Source of the DNA: Williamsia muralis NBRC 105860
GTDB lineage: Bacteria; Actinomycetota; Actinomycetes; Mycobacteriales; Mycobacteriaceae
DNA: 64,000 bases
Assembly (NCBI RefSeq): GCF_001598915.1
Contig: NZ_BDAP01000003.1
Span: 558,001-622,000 of the forward strand
Reading direction: 5' to 3'
Below, piece by piece: positions 1 through 8,338 of this stretch (the stretch's first letter is position 1; every line of letters begins with the position of its first letter). The notes under the pieces are model-generated. The model did not search any database. It was not told the origin of the DNA and worked only from the letters and a program-made list of their open reading frames with translations. A program made the translations under genes and the position numbers.

Positions 1-179
1 AGTCGCCACGCCACCTCCGTGGCCTGCCGGTACAGTGCCCCGTAGGTCAGCGTCACCGTCTCGACACCCGAATCATCCAGGAAGACATACGCTTTCCTGT
101 CCGGATCAGAGTCTGCACGTTCACGCAGCAGCTGCGGCAACGTCGGCGATTCGGTAAGGGACCGTTGCGCTACATTCAC
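1..179 (-). CDS. Fatty-acyl-AMP ligase / acyl-CoA synthetase, N-terminus (partial, cut by window edge)
   Basis: Only the first 59 residues are inside the window. They contain the LxxLLRERAxxDPDRxAYxFLDD...TLTYGxL pattern that opens FadD/FAAL-type AMP-binding enzymes, which activate a free fatty acid as acyl-AMP for transfer to CoA or an ACP. The start is a GTG at 177-179 that overlaps the TGA of the thioesterase gene (GTGA), so translation is probably coupled. The stand-alone ACP four genes upstream makes an acyl-AMP ligase that loads this ACP the likely role. The catalytic core lies outside the window, so FAAL versus FACL cannot be decided from sequence here. Confidence 0.8.
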   Translation of the reverse strand, partial: MNVAQRSLTESPTLPQLLRERADSDPDRKAYVFLDDSGVETVTLTYGALYRQATEVAWR

Positions 180-916
180 TTCGCGGGCACCACGTTGTCG
201 AGCGCGCGGACCATGTGGGCAGCGATGGCGTCGCGGTGCTGCTGGTGGAAAAAGTGGTCCCCTGTGAACTCATGCGATCGAAATGCATTGTGTGAGTGTG
301 CTGCCCAAGCTCGAACTTCCTCGGGGTCAACCACCGGATCTCCTGTCCCGTAGAAGGCCGTGATCGGACACGGCAGTGTTGTTGTGCGCCCGAACGTGTA
401 CTTCTCGGACAGTTCCAGGTCGGCTCTGATCAGAGCCAGCACGTACTGGCGGAACTCGGGGCTCGTTGCCTCGATATCACCCATGCCCCCCATCGTGCGC
501 AGCGCTGTGATCAAGTCCGGTTCTGAGGCGTCGTGGATCGGGGTCCTACTCGGCGAACGATGGGGTGCACGCCGTCCCGACACAAACAGGTGGACAGGTG
601 CGGCACCGGCAGCACACAGCTCGTGCGCCAATTCGAACGCCACCAGTGCCCCCATGCTGTGGCCGTACAGCGCAACCCGTGAGTCGAGAAGACAGATGTC
701 GGAGACCAATGCACTGACCGCCTCGCCGACCCGGCGAAAGTGCGGCTCGGACGCTCGATCCTCTCGGCCAGGGAGTTGGGTTCGCACCACTGCGATGGTG
801 GTGGGGAACAGGCCGAGCCATCGATTGAAGGACGCCGCGCCACCGCCGGCGTGCGGGACGCATATCAAATGGACAGGGGAGTCGTCGGCGCCCCTCAACA
901 GCACGGACGTGGTCAT
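176..916 (-). CDS. Type II thioesterase (alpha/beta hydrolase)
   Basis: This 246-residue protein has the usual size and layout of TEII enzymes that clear or release acyl groups from carrier proteins. The VPHAGGG oxyanion-loop motif is at residues 20-26, the nucleophile elbow GHSMG at 85-89 (Ser87), and a GDHFF catalytic-His motif lies near the C-terminus. The start ATG overlaps the P450 stop (ATGA) and the stop overlaps the acyl-AMP ligase start. In this operon it most likely edits or releases the acyl-ACP product. A dedicated chain-terminating or condensing role is also possible because no NRPS or PKS module is visible. Confidence 0.9.
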   Translation of the reverse strand: MTTSVLLRGADDSPVHLICVPHAGGGAASFNRWLGLFPTTIAVVRTQLPGREDRASEPHFRRVGEAVSALVSDICLLDSRVALYGHSMGALVAFELAHELCAAGAAPVHLFVSGRRAPHRSPSRTPIHDASEPDLITALRTMGGMGDIEATSPEFRQYVLALIRADLELSEKYTFGRTTTLPCPITAFYGTGDPVVDPEEVRAWAAHSHNAFRSHEFTGDHFFHQQHRDAIAAHMVRALDNVVPAK

Positions 917-2205
917 GCCGCCTCATCGATCAGTCGAACCGGGAGCTGGGAGAGCCCGCGGACGATCAAACTGTCTGTCTGCCAGTCGAAGTGCTCGGTC
1001 ACCAGTTCCAGGCGCCGTCCGGAATCGCCGAAGAGAACGCCGATCGCAACCTCCGCCTGTAGCCGCGCGAGGAGGCCGCCGAGACAGCCGTGCATGCCGT
1101 GACCGAACGCGAGGTGCCGCTGACCGGTGCGGGTCAAGTCGAACTCATCTGGTTTCTCGAACACAGCGGGGTCTCTGTTCGCAGCCCCGATACAGAGCAG
1201 TATCTGGTCGCCGGCTTCCACCGCGCTCCCGCCGATCTCGACTCCGCGGGTGGCGACTCGTTTGGTCATCTGTAGCGGGCTCTGGAAGCGCAGGGTCTCT
1301 GCCACCGCAGCGCTTGCCAGGGACCGGTCCGACGTCAGCAGGTTTTGTTGCTCGGGGTGCTGCAACAGGGCCAGCACAGCGTTCCCGATCAGTGACTTGG
1401 TGGTCTCGTTGCCGGCGACAAAACACATGATGCACAGAAAGACGATCTCCTCGGATGCGAAGGCGTCGCCCCCTGAGGTCTTCGCGGCCAGTAGATTGCT
1501 GATCAGGTCCGTGCCGGGATGCGCTTTGCGGTGAGCCACCAGGTCGTCGAACGCAGTGGTGAACTCCTCCACCACGTCGCACACGCGACTGAAGACCGCG
1601 GCACTCATCAGGCCTGGTTCCAGCAGGAACCGGATATCCCGAGTCCACGGCCCGACCTGTGCACGAATGCTCTCCGGAACGTCCATCCAGTCACACATCA
1701 CGGTCACGGGCAAAGGTGCGGCATAGTCACCGATGATGTCCATGCCGTCGTGCCGCGTCTGCTCGAACAACTTCTGCGCGACACCGACAATTCGCGGCCG
1801 TAGCGAGGCGACAGCTTTACTGCTGAACGCCTGATTGATCAGGCCGCGTAACCGCGCGTGGTCCGGATTGTCGGTGAACACCAGCGACTTCTCGCCCAGC
1901 CGCTCGATCCGCGCAACGTTGCTCTGCGACAGACGATCTGCTTGCCGATTCACCAATTGTGGTATCACCGCTGAGCTGAACGTCCGGTCCATCAACACCG
2001 ATTCGACATCTGCATGTCGGGTTAGCACCCACATACCCAGGGTCCTGTGCGGTGCCGCTTGCTGTTGAAGGGTGCGGTACTGACGATACGGATCGTCGCG
2101 AAACGCGGCGCTGAACGGATTGAACCGTGGTACGGCCCGAACGGCGCCGGGGGGAGTGACGGAGGTCGGACCTCCGCCAGCTACCGATGATGTGGTGCCG
2201 GTCAT
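913..2205 (-). CDS. Cytochrome P450
   Basis: The 430-residue protein is a complete soluble bacterial class I P450. The I-helix AGNETT is at 264-269, the K-helix ExxR (ETLR) at 303-306, and the heme loop FGHGMHGCLGG at 367-377 with Cys374 as thiolate ligand. No ferredoxin or reductase is encoded nearby, so electrons must come from elsewhere. It overlaps the genes on both sides by 4 nt, which ties it to the ACP-based lipid pathway. Hydroxylation or further oxidation of the ACP-bound or released acyl chain is the natural inference, but the substrate cannot be read from sequence. Confidence 0.93.
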   Translation of the reverse strand: MTGTTSSVAGGGPTSVTPPGAVRAVPRFNPFSAAFRDDPYRQYRTLQQQAAPHRTLGMWVLTRHADVESVLMDRTFSSAVIPQLVNRQADRLSQSNVARIERLGEKSLVFTDNPDHARLRGLINQAFSSKAVASLRPRIVGVAQKLFEQTRHDGMDIIGDYAAPLPVTVMCDWMDVPESIRAQVGPWTRDIRFLLEPGLMSAAVFSRVCDVVEEFTTAFDDLVAHRKAHPGTDLISNLLAAKTSGGDAFASEEIVFLCIMCFVAGNETTKSLIGNAVLALLQHPEQQNLLTSDRSLASAAVAETLRFQSPLQMTKRVATRGVEIGGSAVEAGDQILLCIGAANRDPAVFEKPDEFDLTRTGQRHLAFGHGMHGCLGGLLARLQAEVAIGVLFGDSGRRLELVTEHFDWQTDSLIVRGLSQLPVRLIDEAA

Positions 2206-3107
2206 CTCGACACCCCGCCGAAGTGGCCGTCGGCATACGGCCGTAGAACCAGGCGCAGGAGACAGATCTTGTTCATCCGGAAGCCGATTGCGGACATCTT
2301 CAGGTACCGCTCGTACCGAGCAACCACGTCCTCACCGACGAGGGCGTTGGCTTCCTCGCGACGGGCGCGAAGCCGCTGAGCCCACTGTTCGCAGGTCCAG
2401 GCGTAGTCGCGTCGGCCGTTGGCAACCGACTGCACCTCGAACAATCCGTCGGCGGCGCTGACTATCTCAGTCAACGTCGGAAGGTCGGCGTCGGGAAAGA
2501 TCTCCTGTTGCATGAACGAATTGGCATCGCTCCGGGACATGTTCGCGTATGCGATGGTCTGCAGCGACAGCGTCCCGTCATTGTCGAGCCAGGTGCGGCA
2601 CCGGGAGAAGAACTCGCGGTATATCCCGATCTTCTCCGTCGGGGTGTCGTCTGGCCGGGCGAAATGCTCGAACGCACCGATGGAGATGATTCCGTCGAAA
2701 CGATCATCGGGCGCGAAGTCCATCCAGTTCGTGGTGCGCACATCCACGCCGCGTAGGGCGAGCTCCCGAATGTGTTGAGTTTGAGCCTCACTCAACGTCA
2801 GGCCCACCGCACGCGTCACGCCGTACTCCACCGACGCCTGCTCGAGTATCGCGCCCCATCCGCATCCCACATCGAGGATCGAATGCGCAGTGTCCGCCCG
2901 CACCGCATCGAGGTGGAATTGGAGTTTGCGTTGCTGCGCGACATCGAGTGTGTCCGTTGCGGCAGTGGGCATGGCGCACGAGTACGACAGCGACGAATCC
3001 AGCCAGAGCCCGTAGAAATCGTTGCCGACGTCGTAGTGATGACGAATGGCGCGCGTGGCGGCGGACTTCCGCTCCTCTCCGGCGATCTCGTCGACCCGGG
3101 CGATCAC
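2202..3107 (-). CDS. Cyclopropane-fatty-acyl synthase-like SAM methyltransferase
   Basis: The 301-residue protein has the CFA/CMAS fold: HHYDVGNDFYGLWLD at 23-37 (lipid and SAM cap), LDVGCGWG at 78-85 (SAM loop), and SIGAFEHF at 143-149 containing the Glu-His pair typical of mycolic acid cyclopropane synthases. The length matches CMAS enzymes (about 290-300) rather than E. coli Cfa (about 380). Such enzymes add the SAM methyl carbon to a cis double bond, giving a cyclopropane, methyl branch or exomethylene. Its place between an ACP and a P450, with a desaturase upstream, suggests that it acts on the double bond made by the desaturase. It overlaps the ACP and P450 genes by 4 nt each. Confidence 0.92.
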   Translation of the reverse strand: MIARVDEIAGEERKSAATRAIRHHYDVGNDFYGLWLDSSLSYSCAMPTAATDTLDVAQQRKLQFHLDAVRADTAHSILDVGCGWGAILEQASVEYGVTRAVGLTLSEAQTQHIRELALRGVDVRTTNWMDFAPDDRFDGIISIGAFEHFARPDDTPTEKIGIYREFFSRCRTWLDNDGTLSLQTIAYANMSRSDANSFMQQEIFPDADLPTLTEIVSAADGLFEVQSVANGRRDYAWTCEQWAQRLRARREEANALVGEDVVARYERYLKMSAIGFRMNKICLLRLVLRPYADGHFGGVSR

Positions 3108-3370
3108 AGTCGCACGGACCTCTCGTGGACGTATCCGGCCACTGCCCGGAGTGTCGGATTGTCGAACAGGGCCTCTGGCGTTACCTCGACCCCGAAATGT
3201 CCTTCGACGTCGATGAGTAGAGACACCGCCAGGGCCGAGTCGATGCCAAGCCGGTCGAAGGTCGCGTCGGGATTCACTCTGTCACCCGGCACTCCCAAGA
3301 TGTTGCCGACGTAGTCCTGGCACCAACTGACAATCTCGTCGTTGCGAGGGTTCGAACTCTTGTCACTCAT
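3104..3370 (-). CDS. Stand-alone acyl carrier protein
   Basis: This 88-residue ACP has the phosphopantetheine site GIDSA with Ser45, preceded by the usual DxxFxxLGIDS context. It is acidic and contains no other domain. It is embedded by 4-nt overlaps between the desaturase and the CFA-like methyltransferase. It is therefore probably the dedicated carrier on which the acyl-AMP ligase loads a fatty acid and on which tailoring happens, rather than the primary fatty-acid-synthesis ACP. Confidence 0.95.
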   Translation of the reverse strand: MSDKSSNPRNDEIVSWCQDYVGNILGVPGDRVNPDATFDRLGIDSALAVSLLIDVEGHFGVEVTPEALFDNPTLRAVAGYVHERSVRL

Positions 3371-4344
3371 GCCGGCACTCCACTCGTCGAGGTGTCACAG
3401 GTGTTGTCGGGGATGCGTTTTGCTGCCTTACGTTCGTCGGACGGTAGGCCGACATCCCAGACGAGTCCGCACGCTGCCAGCAACCTGATGAGCCAGTAAC
3501 CCGGGTCCAACCGGTACCAGTCCAATCCGAACGAAGCCGACTCGGGGAAAGCGTGGTGGTTGTTGTGCCAGGATTCGCCCAGAGTCACAAGGGCGAACAC
3601 CCCGCCGTTGCGGCTGTTCTCCCTCGACGCGTAAGGCCGCGTACCGAACATGTGCAGGAAGGAGTTGATGGCCCAGACGATGTGCTCGAGGACGAACATC
3701 CGGACCAACCCACCCCACAGGAGCCCACTGATCACCCCGGTCCAGCTCTGGTACACCAAACCGCCGATCACGGCGGGCAGGACGAGACCCAAGGCAACCC
3801 AGTAGTAGTACTGGCGCGCGACGCGGACAAGGGCACGATTCTTGATGAGGTCCGGTGCGTAGTGGACGACATTCGGATATTCGTGTCGACGCATCCACAG
3901 GAAGTGTGAGTGCATCAGACCTCGGAGACGTCCCTTGACGTCGGAACCATAAAGGTTGGGGGAGTGGGGGTCTCCGTCCCGGTCACTGCATTCATGGTGT
4001 CGGCGATGCAGGGCGACCCACGAGACCACTCCTCCTTGACCCGCCATGGATCCGAGGATCACCAGCGCGGTGATCACCGACTGCTTCGCCTTGAAGGTGC
4101 GATGAGTGAAGAGCCGGTGGTAACCAACGGTGATTCCCAGGCCCGTCAGCAACCAGAGCGAGAAGAACAAGACGAGCTCGGTGAGTCCGAGGGGGTGTAC
4201 GAAGAGGAACGCCAGCGCCGCTAGGGTTCCGACGATCGGGAGGATGTCGAACAGCAGAAAGTGCCGACGTTGCAGCCGGTGCAGATACGCATTGCTCACC
4301 GTCTTGGTTCGCGGGGCCTGCGGTGCGCGGGGACTGTCGGTCAT
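3367..4344 (-). CDS. Membrane-bound acyl desaturase (delta-9 / FADS type)
   Basis: The 325-residue integral membrane protein carries the three histidine boxes of di-iron acyl desaturases: HRLFTH at 76-81, HRRHH at 113-117 and HNNHH at 260-264, with hydrophobic hairpins between. GYHRLFTH and the GESWHNNHH context place it with acyl-CoA/acyl-ACP delta-9-like desaturases. Relatives work on ACP-bound chains in polyyne clusters, where they introduce double or triple bonds. The start codon is ATG at 4344, 12 nt after the GNAT stop, and the stop overlaps the ACP start (ATGA). Here it probably desaturates the acyl-ACP before methyl transfer. Confidence 0.92.
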   Translation of the reverse strand: MTDSPRAPQAPRTKTVSNAYLHRLQRRHFLLFDILPIVGTLAALAFLFVHPLGLTELVLFFSLWLLTGLGITVGYHRLFTHRTFKAKQSVITALVILGSMAGQGGVVSWVALHRRHHECSDRDGDPHSPNLYGSDVKGRLRGLMHSHFLWMRRHEYPNVVHYAPDLIKNRALVRVARQYYYWVALGLVLPAVIGGLVYQSWTGVISGLLWGGLVRMFVLEHIVWAINSFLHMFGTRPYASRENSRNGGVFALVTLGESWHNNHHAFPESASFGLDWYRLDPGYWLIRLLAACGLVWDVGLPSDERKAAKRIPDNTCDTSTSGVPA

Positions 4345-4356
4345 CTGGTTCCCTGC

Positions 4357-4971
4357 CTACGCGGACCGAAAGATGGGATACAGGCTGGGACCGCCGGGAA
4401 GTGCGATCTCGCCGCCGATTCGCTTCGATCCGAGACGTTCCCATAGCCGGAGGCTGCGCAGCGACGAAGCCTCGGCGTACACCCCGAAACCGTGCGTGAC
4501 ACGGAGTTCACGGAAGGCTCCGATCAACATCTCGCGCGCTCCGGTGCCGCGGGTTTCCGGTCGGATCGCCGCGTACAACGCGTGAACGTGCAGCGGCAGA
4601 TCAGAGGGGTGGTGCGCATCGAGAGTCTGCATGAGCGTGCTGACCTTGGGACCGCACGGTCCGCATGCCTGTTCCAACTCGGCCAGGACCGCGATGTCGT
4701 CCTCTTCGCTCGATGCCTCTGTCCCCGACCAGACGAGCACGCCGTCATAGGACGCCGTCGCCGCGACGGCACCCCCGTTGTCGAGCAGCTGCCGTGTGGT
4801 GATGTCGAAGAACGCATCCAGGTAACGCGCCCGCTCCGGGACATCCTCCGGGATGGCCCATTTGATGACCGGGTCGTCGGCGAAGGCGCACGACAGCGTG
4901 GCGACGACTGCCTCGAGGTCGGGGTCCGAGGTGACTATGGGATCAGTTGATGAAGGTTGAGCAATGGTCAT
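4357..4971 (-). CDS. GNAT-family N-acyl/acetyltransferase
   Basis: The 204-residue protein has the GNAT core. The acyl-CoA pyrophosphate loop is seen as RPETRGTGAREMLIGA near residues 137-152, followed by YAEASSLRSLRLWERLG, the usual helix-4 region. I chose the ATG at 4971 because it overlaps the decarboxylase stop (ATGA) and gives a normal GNAT N-terminus; the frame stays open upstream only inside the decarboxylase gene. The neighbour makes an amine, so this enzyme could acylate that amine using acetyl-CoA or the cluster's acyl-ACP. The donor and acceptor are not determined by sequence. Confidence 0.85.
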   Translation of the reverse strand: MTIAQPSSTDPIVTSDPDLEAVVATLSCAFADDPVIKWAIPEDVPERARYLDAFFDITTRQLLDNGGAVAATASYDGVLVWSGTEASSEEDDIAVLAELEQACGPCGPKVSTLMQTLDAHHPSDLPLHVHALYAAIRPETRGTGAREMLIGAFRELRVTHGFGVYAEASSLRSLRLWERLGSKRIGGEIALPGGPSLYPIFRSA

Positions 4972-6395
4972 GGAACCAGAGGCCTTTCGGTGGTGTCGGT
5001 GTATGCCGTGATGATTGCCGCTGCGCAGGCGTCTATGTCCTCGGCAGTGGTCTGCCAGTTGCACACCGACAGCCGCAACGTGGGGGTGCCACGCCAGACG
5101 GTGGGACTTGCCCAGCCCGTGCCACCGCGTTGCAGGGCTTCGACGATGTGGTCGAGACGAATCGAAGGATCATGAGGGTCGTCGGTGTCGAATACGACCA
5201 GCACCTGATTCAGTACCACGTCGTTGACTATCGAGATCCCATCGACGAGTACCAACTGATCGGCCAATCGCGTTGCCAGCGAACAGCATCGATCGATCAA
5301 CTCGGCAACACCACGTGTTCCGAGGTGCCGCAACGTGGACCACAACACCAATCCACGGGCACGGCGAGACAGATCAGGTGTGTAGTCGGCGGGATCGCGG
5401 GCACCATCGGGTGCGACGGTGAGATAGTCGGCAGTCGTGCGCAGCGCGGCGCGATGGGCCTCGGGATCGGCGCAGAAGACCAAACCGCAGTCGTAGGGCA
5501 CGTTGAGCCACTTGTGAGCGTCTGTGGCCCACGAATCGGCCGACGCCAAACCCTCGACATGTTGTCGCGCAGTAGCACTCGCGGCCGCCCACATTCCGAA
5601 GGCGGCATCGAGATGCACCCATCCGTCCCGTGCATGCGCGAGTTCGGTGATGATGTTTAACCGGTCGACCGATCCGGAGTCGACGTTCCCCACCTGACCG
5701 CAGACGATCAAGGGCCCGGTTGTGTTCGCGAGAGTCGCTTCCAGTGCCGGAATCGACATCCGGCCCTGATCGTCCACATCCACGGGGTGAATCTGCCCGG
5801 CCATGCCGAGAAGCCGAAGCGCCCGATAGACGGTCGTGTGGCAGCCGCGGCTGACCAGCACCCGGGGCACCGGAGCGCCGAACAGACCGTGGCGCTCCAC
5901 ATCCCACCCGGCCCTGGCCAGCACGGCGTGGCGGGCGGCGGCCAAGCCGCTGAGGTTGGCCATGGCGCAACCGGAGGTGATACCGGTCGATGTGCCCTCC
6001 GGTAGGCCGAACATGTCGACCAGCCACCGCGCCACCGTCTCCTCGACAACTGACGCTGTCGGACTGGTTGCGTAGAGCGCGCCGCACTGATCCCACACAG
6101 AGGTGACCCATTCGGTGGCTATGGCCACCGGGTATGCGCCTCCCATGACAAAGCCGAGAAATGTCGGAGCACCTGAATGCAGCAGTCCGGGTTCACCCTT
6201 GGTGAACAGCTCGCCGAGCACGGACCACGGGTCCAGACCCTGGTCCGGTAGTGGCCCGGCGAAGGAGGCCTCCAGCTCGGCGCGGGCCGTCACACGCTCG
6301 GAGTTGTCGTCGGCCAGATAGTTGATGCTGTAGTCGCACACTGCGCGCAGCAAGTTGTCGATGTCGGTGGCAGAAGCGCTCTGTAGTGTCCTCAT
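4968..6395 (-). CDS. PLP-dependent (group II) amino-acid decarboxylase
   Basis: The protein has about 475 residues and the fold-type-I decarboxylase hallmarks: HLDAAFGMWAAAS (PLP-contacting His/Asp region) and the Schiff-base motif DAHKWLNVPYDCG. It belongs with the aromatic amino acid / diaminobutyrate / tyrosine-type decarboxylases; substrate identity is not readable. The start is set at ATG 6395 (GGAA-type ribosome site; length matches the paralogue at 18910), but ATG 6455 would add a short Arg-rich extension. It lies 94 nt downstream of the UgpE-like permease gene and overlaps the GNAT gene by 4 nt, so it may be the first gene of the lipid-amine block. Confidence 0.92.
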   Translation of the reverse strand: MRTLQSASATDIDNLLRAVCDYSINYLADDNSERVTARAELEASFAGPLPDQGLDPWSVLGELFTKGEPGLLHSGAPTFLGFVMGGAYPVAIATEWVTSVWDQCGALYATSPTASVVEETVARWLVDMFGLPEGTSTGITSGCAMANLSGLAAARHAVLARAGWDVERHGLFGAPVPRVLVSRGCHTTVYRALRLLGMAGQIHPVDVDDQGRMSIPALEATLANTTGPLIVCGQVGNVDSGSVDRLNIITELAHARDGWVHLDAAFGMWAAASATARQHVEGLASADSWATDAHKWLNVPYDCGLVFCADPEAHRAALRTTADYLTVAPDGARDPADYTPDLSRRARGLVLWSTLRHLGTRGVAELIDRCCSLATRLADQLVLVDGISIVNDVVLNQVLVVFDTDDPHDPSIRLDHIVEALQRGGTGWASPTVWRGTPTLRLSVCNWQTTAEDIDACAAAIITAYTDTTERPLVP

Positions 6396-6489
6396 CTCGC
6401 GTTCCAGTCTTCTGCGGGCCCGCCGCCGGCAGGGGGTGACGGGGCTCTTTGTCATGGACCGATCGGGCAGTGCTATCGCCGGAGCTGAT

Positions 6490-7389
6490 TCACTTGAGAC
6501 CGCTTCGCACGAAGGCGTTGACGATGTGGCGCTGCAGGATGACATAGAGAACGAAGATCGGCAGGCAGGCCAGACCGGCCAGAGCCATCATCGGCCCCCA
6601 CTGATCGCCTTCGGTGCCCATGAAACTCCGCAGGCCGAGTTGTAAGACGTCGTTGCTGGATTGGAGTACCACTGCGGGCCAGAAGTACTCGTTCCAGGAG
6701 TTGATGAACAACAAGATGGCCAGCGCCGCCAACGCCGGGCGCAGGTTCGGAACCACGACTGTCCACAGGATCGACCACGAGGACCGTCCGTCCATCCGTG
6801 CCGCTTCGATCAGTTCCTTCGGGAACCCGGACATGTGCGTGCGCATCATCAGGACGGCGAGCGCTGAACTGAGAGTTGGGACAACCACCCCGGACAGTGT
6901 GTTGAGCAGCCCCAACTGGTTCAGCAGAACGTAATTCGGCAGCATGGTGACCTGGTAAGGCACCAACCACGTGCCGACGAACGCCAGGTACAGCAGGCCC
7001 TGAAACTTGAACCGGTAGACCGCAAACGCGTACGACGCGAGGATCGCGATGAGAAGCTGGCCGCAGGTAGATGCAAGCGCAACACCAAAAGTGTTGAGCA
7101 TCAACCTCGTCACATCGACTTTGTCGGCAGCGTCGAAATAGTTCTCGACCGACAGCGGCCACGGCAATGGCGTCAAAGAGCTGACGTCGCCGGGTCGTCG
7201 GAGCGACGTCGCGACCAGCCAGTAGATCGGGAACATACACGCGAGTGCGATGACCGCCAGTGTGAGGTGTCCCCAGATGCGCGCGAGCACAACACGTCCT
7301 GCGCCCGCGGTCGAGGCGGGCAATGTCGGCAGGGGAGGACGGACAGGCTCCGCCGTGTCCTCTGCCTTCAACATGCTGTCAGTTGTCAT
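6490..7389 (-). CDS. ABC transporter permease, UgpE/MalG type
   Basis: The 299-residue protein has six predicted membrane spans and the cytoplasmic EAA loop (EAARMDGRSSWSILWTVVVP) that docks the ATPase. ATG 7389 is the likely start, giving an 11-nt overlap with the upstream permease gene; ATG 7374 is an alternative. The C-terminal FINSWNEYFWPAVVL segment is typical of carbohydrate/glycerophosphodiester (CUT1) MalG-like subunits. It pairs with the adjacent MalF-like subunit. Confidence 0.92.
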   Translation of the reverse strand: MTTDSMLKAEDTAEPVRPPLPTLPASTAGAGRVVLARIWGHLTLAVIALACMFPIYWLVATSLRRPGDVSSLTPLPWPLSVENYFDAADKVDVTRLMLNTFGVALASTCGQLLIAILASYAFAVYRFKFQGLLYLAFVGTWLVPYQVTMLPNYVLLNQLGLLNTLSGVVVPTLSSALAVLMMRTHMSGFPKELIEAARMDGRSSWSILWTVVVPNLRPALAALAILLFINSWNEYFWPAVVLQSSNDVLQLGLRSFMGTEGDQWGPMMALAGLACLPIFVLYVILQRHIVNAFVRSGLK

Positions 7390-8332
7390 GGAAGGTGATC
7401 CGTTCCGACAGCCAGACCAAGAAGCCGGCGACAACGCCGAATCCGAGGAACAGGACGATGCCTGCCGCCGCGCTCAGGCCGGCATTGAATGAGTGGAATC
7501 CGTAGTCCCAGAGGAGGTAATAGATGTTTGTGGTCGCACCGGCCGGCCCACCCTGGGTCAGGGTGTCGATCAGCGGGAAACTCCACTGGGCGCTGAGCAG
7601 GATGGTCATGAGAGTGAGGAACACGAGAGTCGGCGACAGCAGTGGCAGGGTGATCCGCCGGCCGATCTGGAGCCGGGTTGCTCCGTCGAGCTGTGCGGCC
7701 TCGTCGTAGTCCGAGCTGATGCCGGCGAGACCGGCGGCCACTGCCAGCACCGCGAATCCGATAAGGTGCCATCCGGTGATGACGATGATCGCCAGTTGCG
7801 CCGTGTTCTTGTCGTAGATCCAGTTGTGATCGGTTCCCAAGACCCTGTTGACGATTCCGCCACTGGGATCGAGCAACCAACGCCACACCGCTGCCCCTGC
7901 TACCGGCGCCACCAGGAAGGGCGCGAAGATGAACCCCTGGTAGATCCGCGAGCTTCGTACCGAGACACCCCGCATCGCGAACCCGATCACCACCGGAACC
8001 ACCACGGTGAACGGCAGCAGACCGATGATGAGTACAACCGTCAGCCACACGGCATCACCGAGTGCCGGCAGTTCGAACAACTGCTCGTAGTTGTCGGTGC
8101 CCACCGACTTCATGGGACTTGCCGGAAGAAGGTTCCATGACACGGTGGACAACTGCACCGCTTGGACGAGCGGCCGGTAGGTCCACACCACCAAGAGGAT
8201 CAACGCCGGGGTGAGGTACAGATAGGGCACGACGCCCCGCGTGAGCCGCGACCACCGCCGGGACCGCACAGGCGGTACCGGGGTGGTCGTCGAACTGTGT
8301 ACGGGCGTCGGTGTCTCGACCGGAACGAACAT
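7379..8332 (-). CDS. ABC transporter permease, UgpA/MalF type
   Basis: The 317-residue permease has an N-terminal cytoplasmic Pro/Thr-rich stretch, six membrane spans and an EAA-type loop (YDEAAQLDGATRLQIGRRITLPLL). It is the MalF/UgpA-like partner of the following permease. The start lies 6 nt after the phosphoesterase stop. The whole importer set (solute-binding lipoprotein, two permeases, ATPase) is present in this run, so the transporter should be complete. Confidence 0.92.
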   Translation of the reverse strand: MFVPVETPTPVHSSTTTPVPPVRSRRWSRLTRGVVPYLYLTPALILLVVWTYRPLVQAVQLSTVSWNLLPASPMKSVGTDNYEQLFELPALGDAVWLTVVLIIGLLPFTVVVPVVIGFAMRGVSVRSSRIYQGFIFAPFLVAPVAGAAVWRWLLDPSGGIVNRVLGTDHNWIYDKNTAQLAIIVITGWHLIGFAVLAVAAGLAGISSDYDEAAQLDGATRLQIGRRITLPLLSPTLVFLTLMTILLSAQWSFPLIDTLTQGGPAGATTNIYYLLWDYGFHSFNAGLSAAAGIVLFLGFGVVAGFLVWLSERITFHDN

Positions 8333-8338
8333 CGTGGA

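Noticed and set aside
1-6395. Polyyne cluster identity for the FAAL/ACP/desaturase block
   Set aside because: Polyyne clusters carry two or more desaturase/acetylenase genes; here only one is visible, and a CMAS-like methyltransferase and decarboxylase are present, so the product is likely different.
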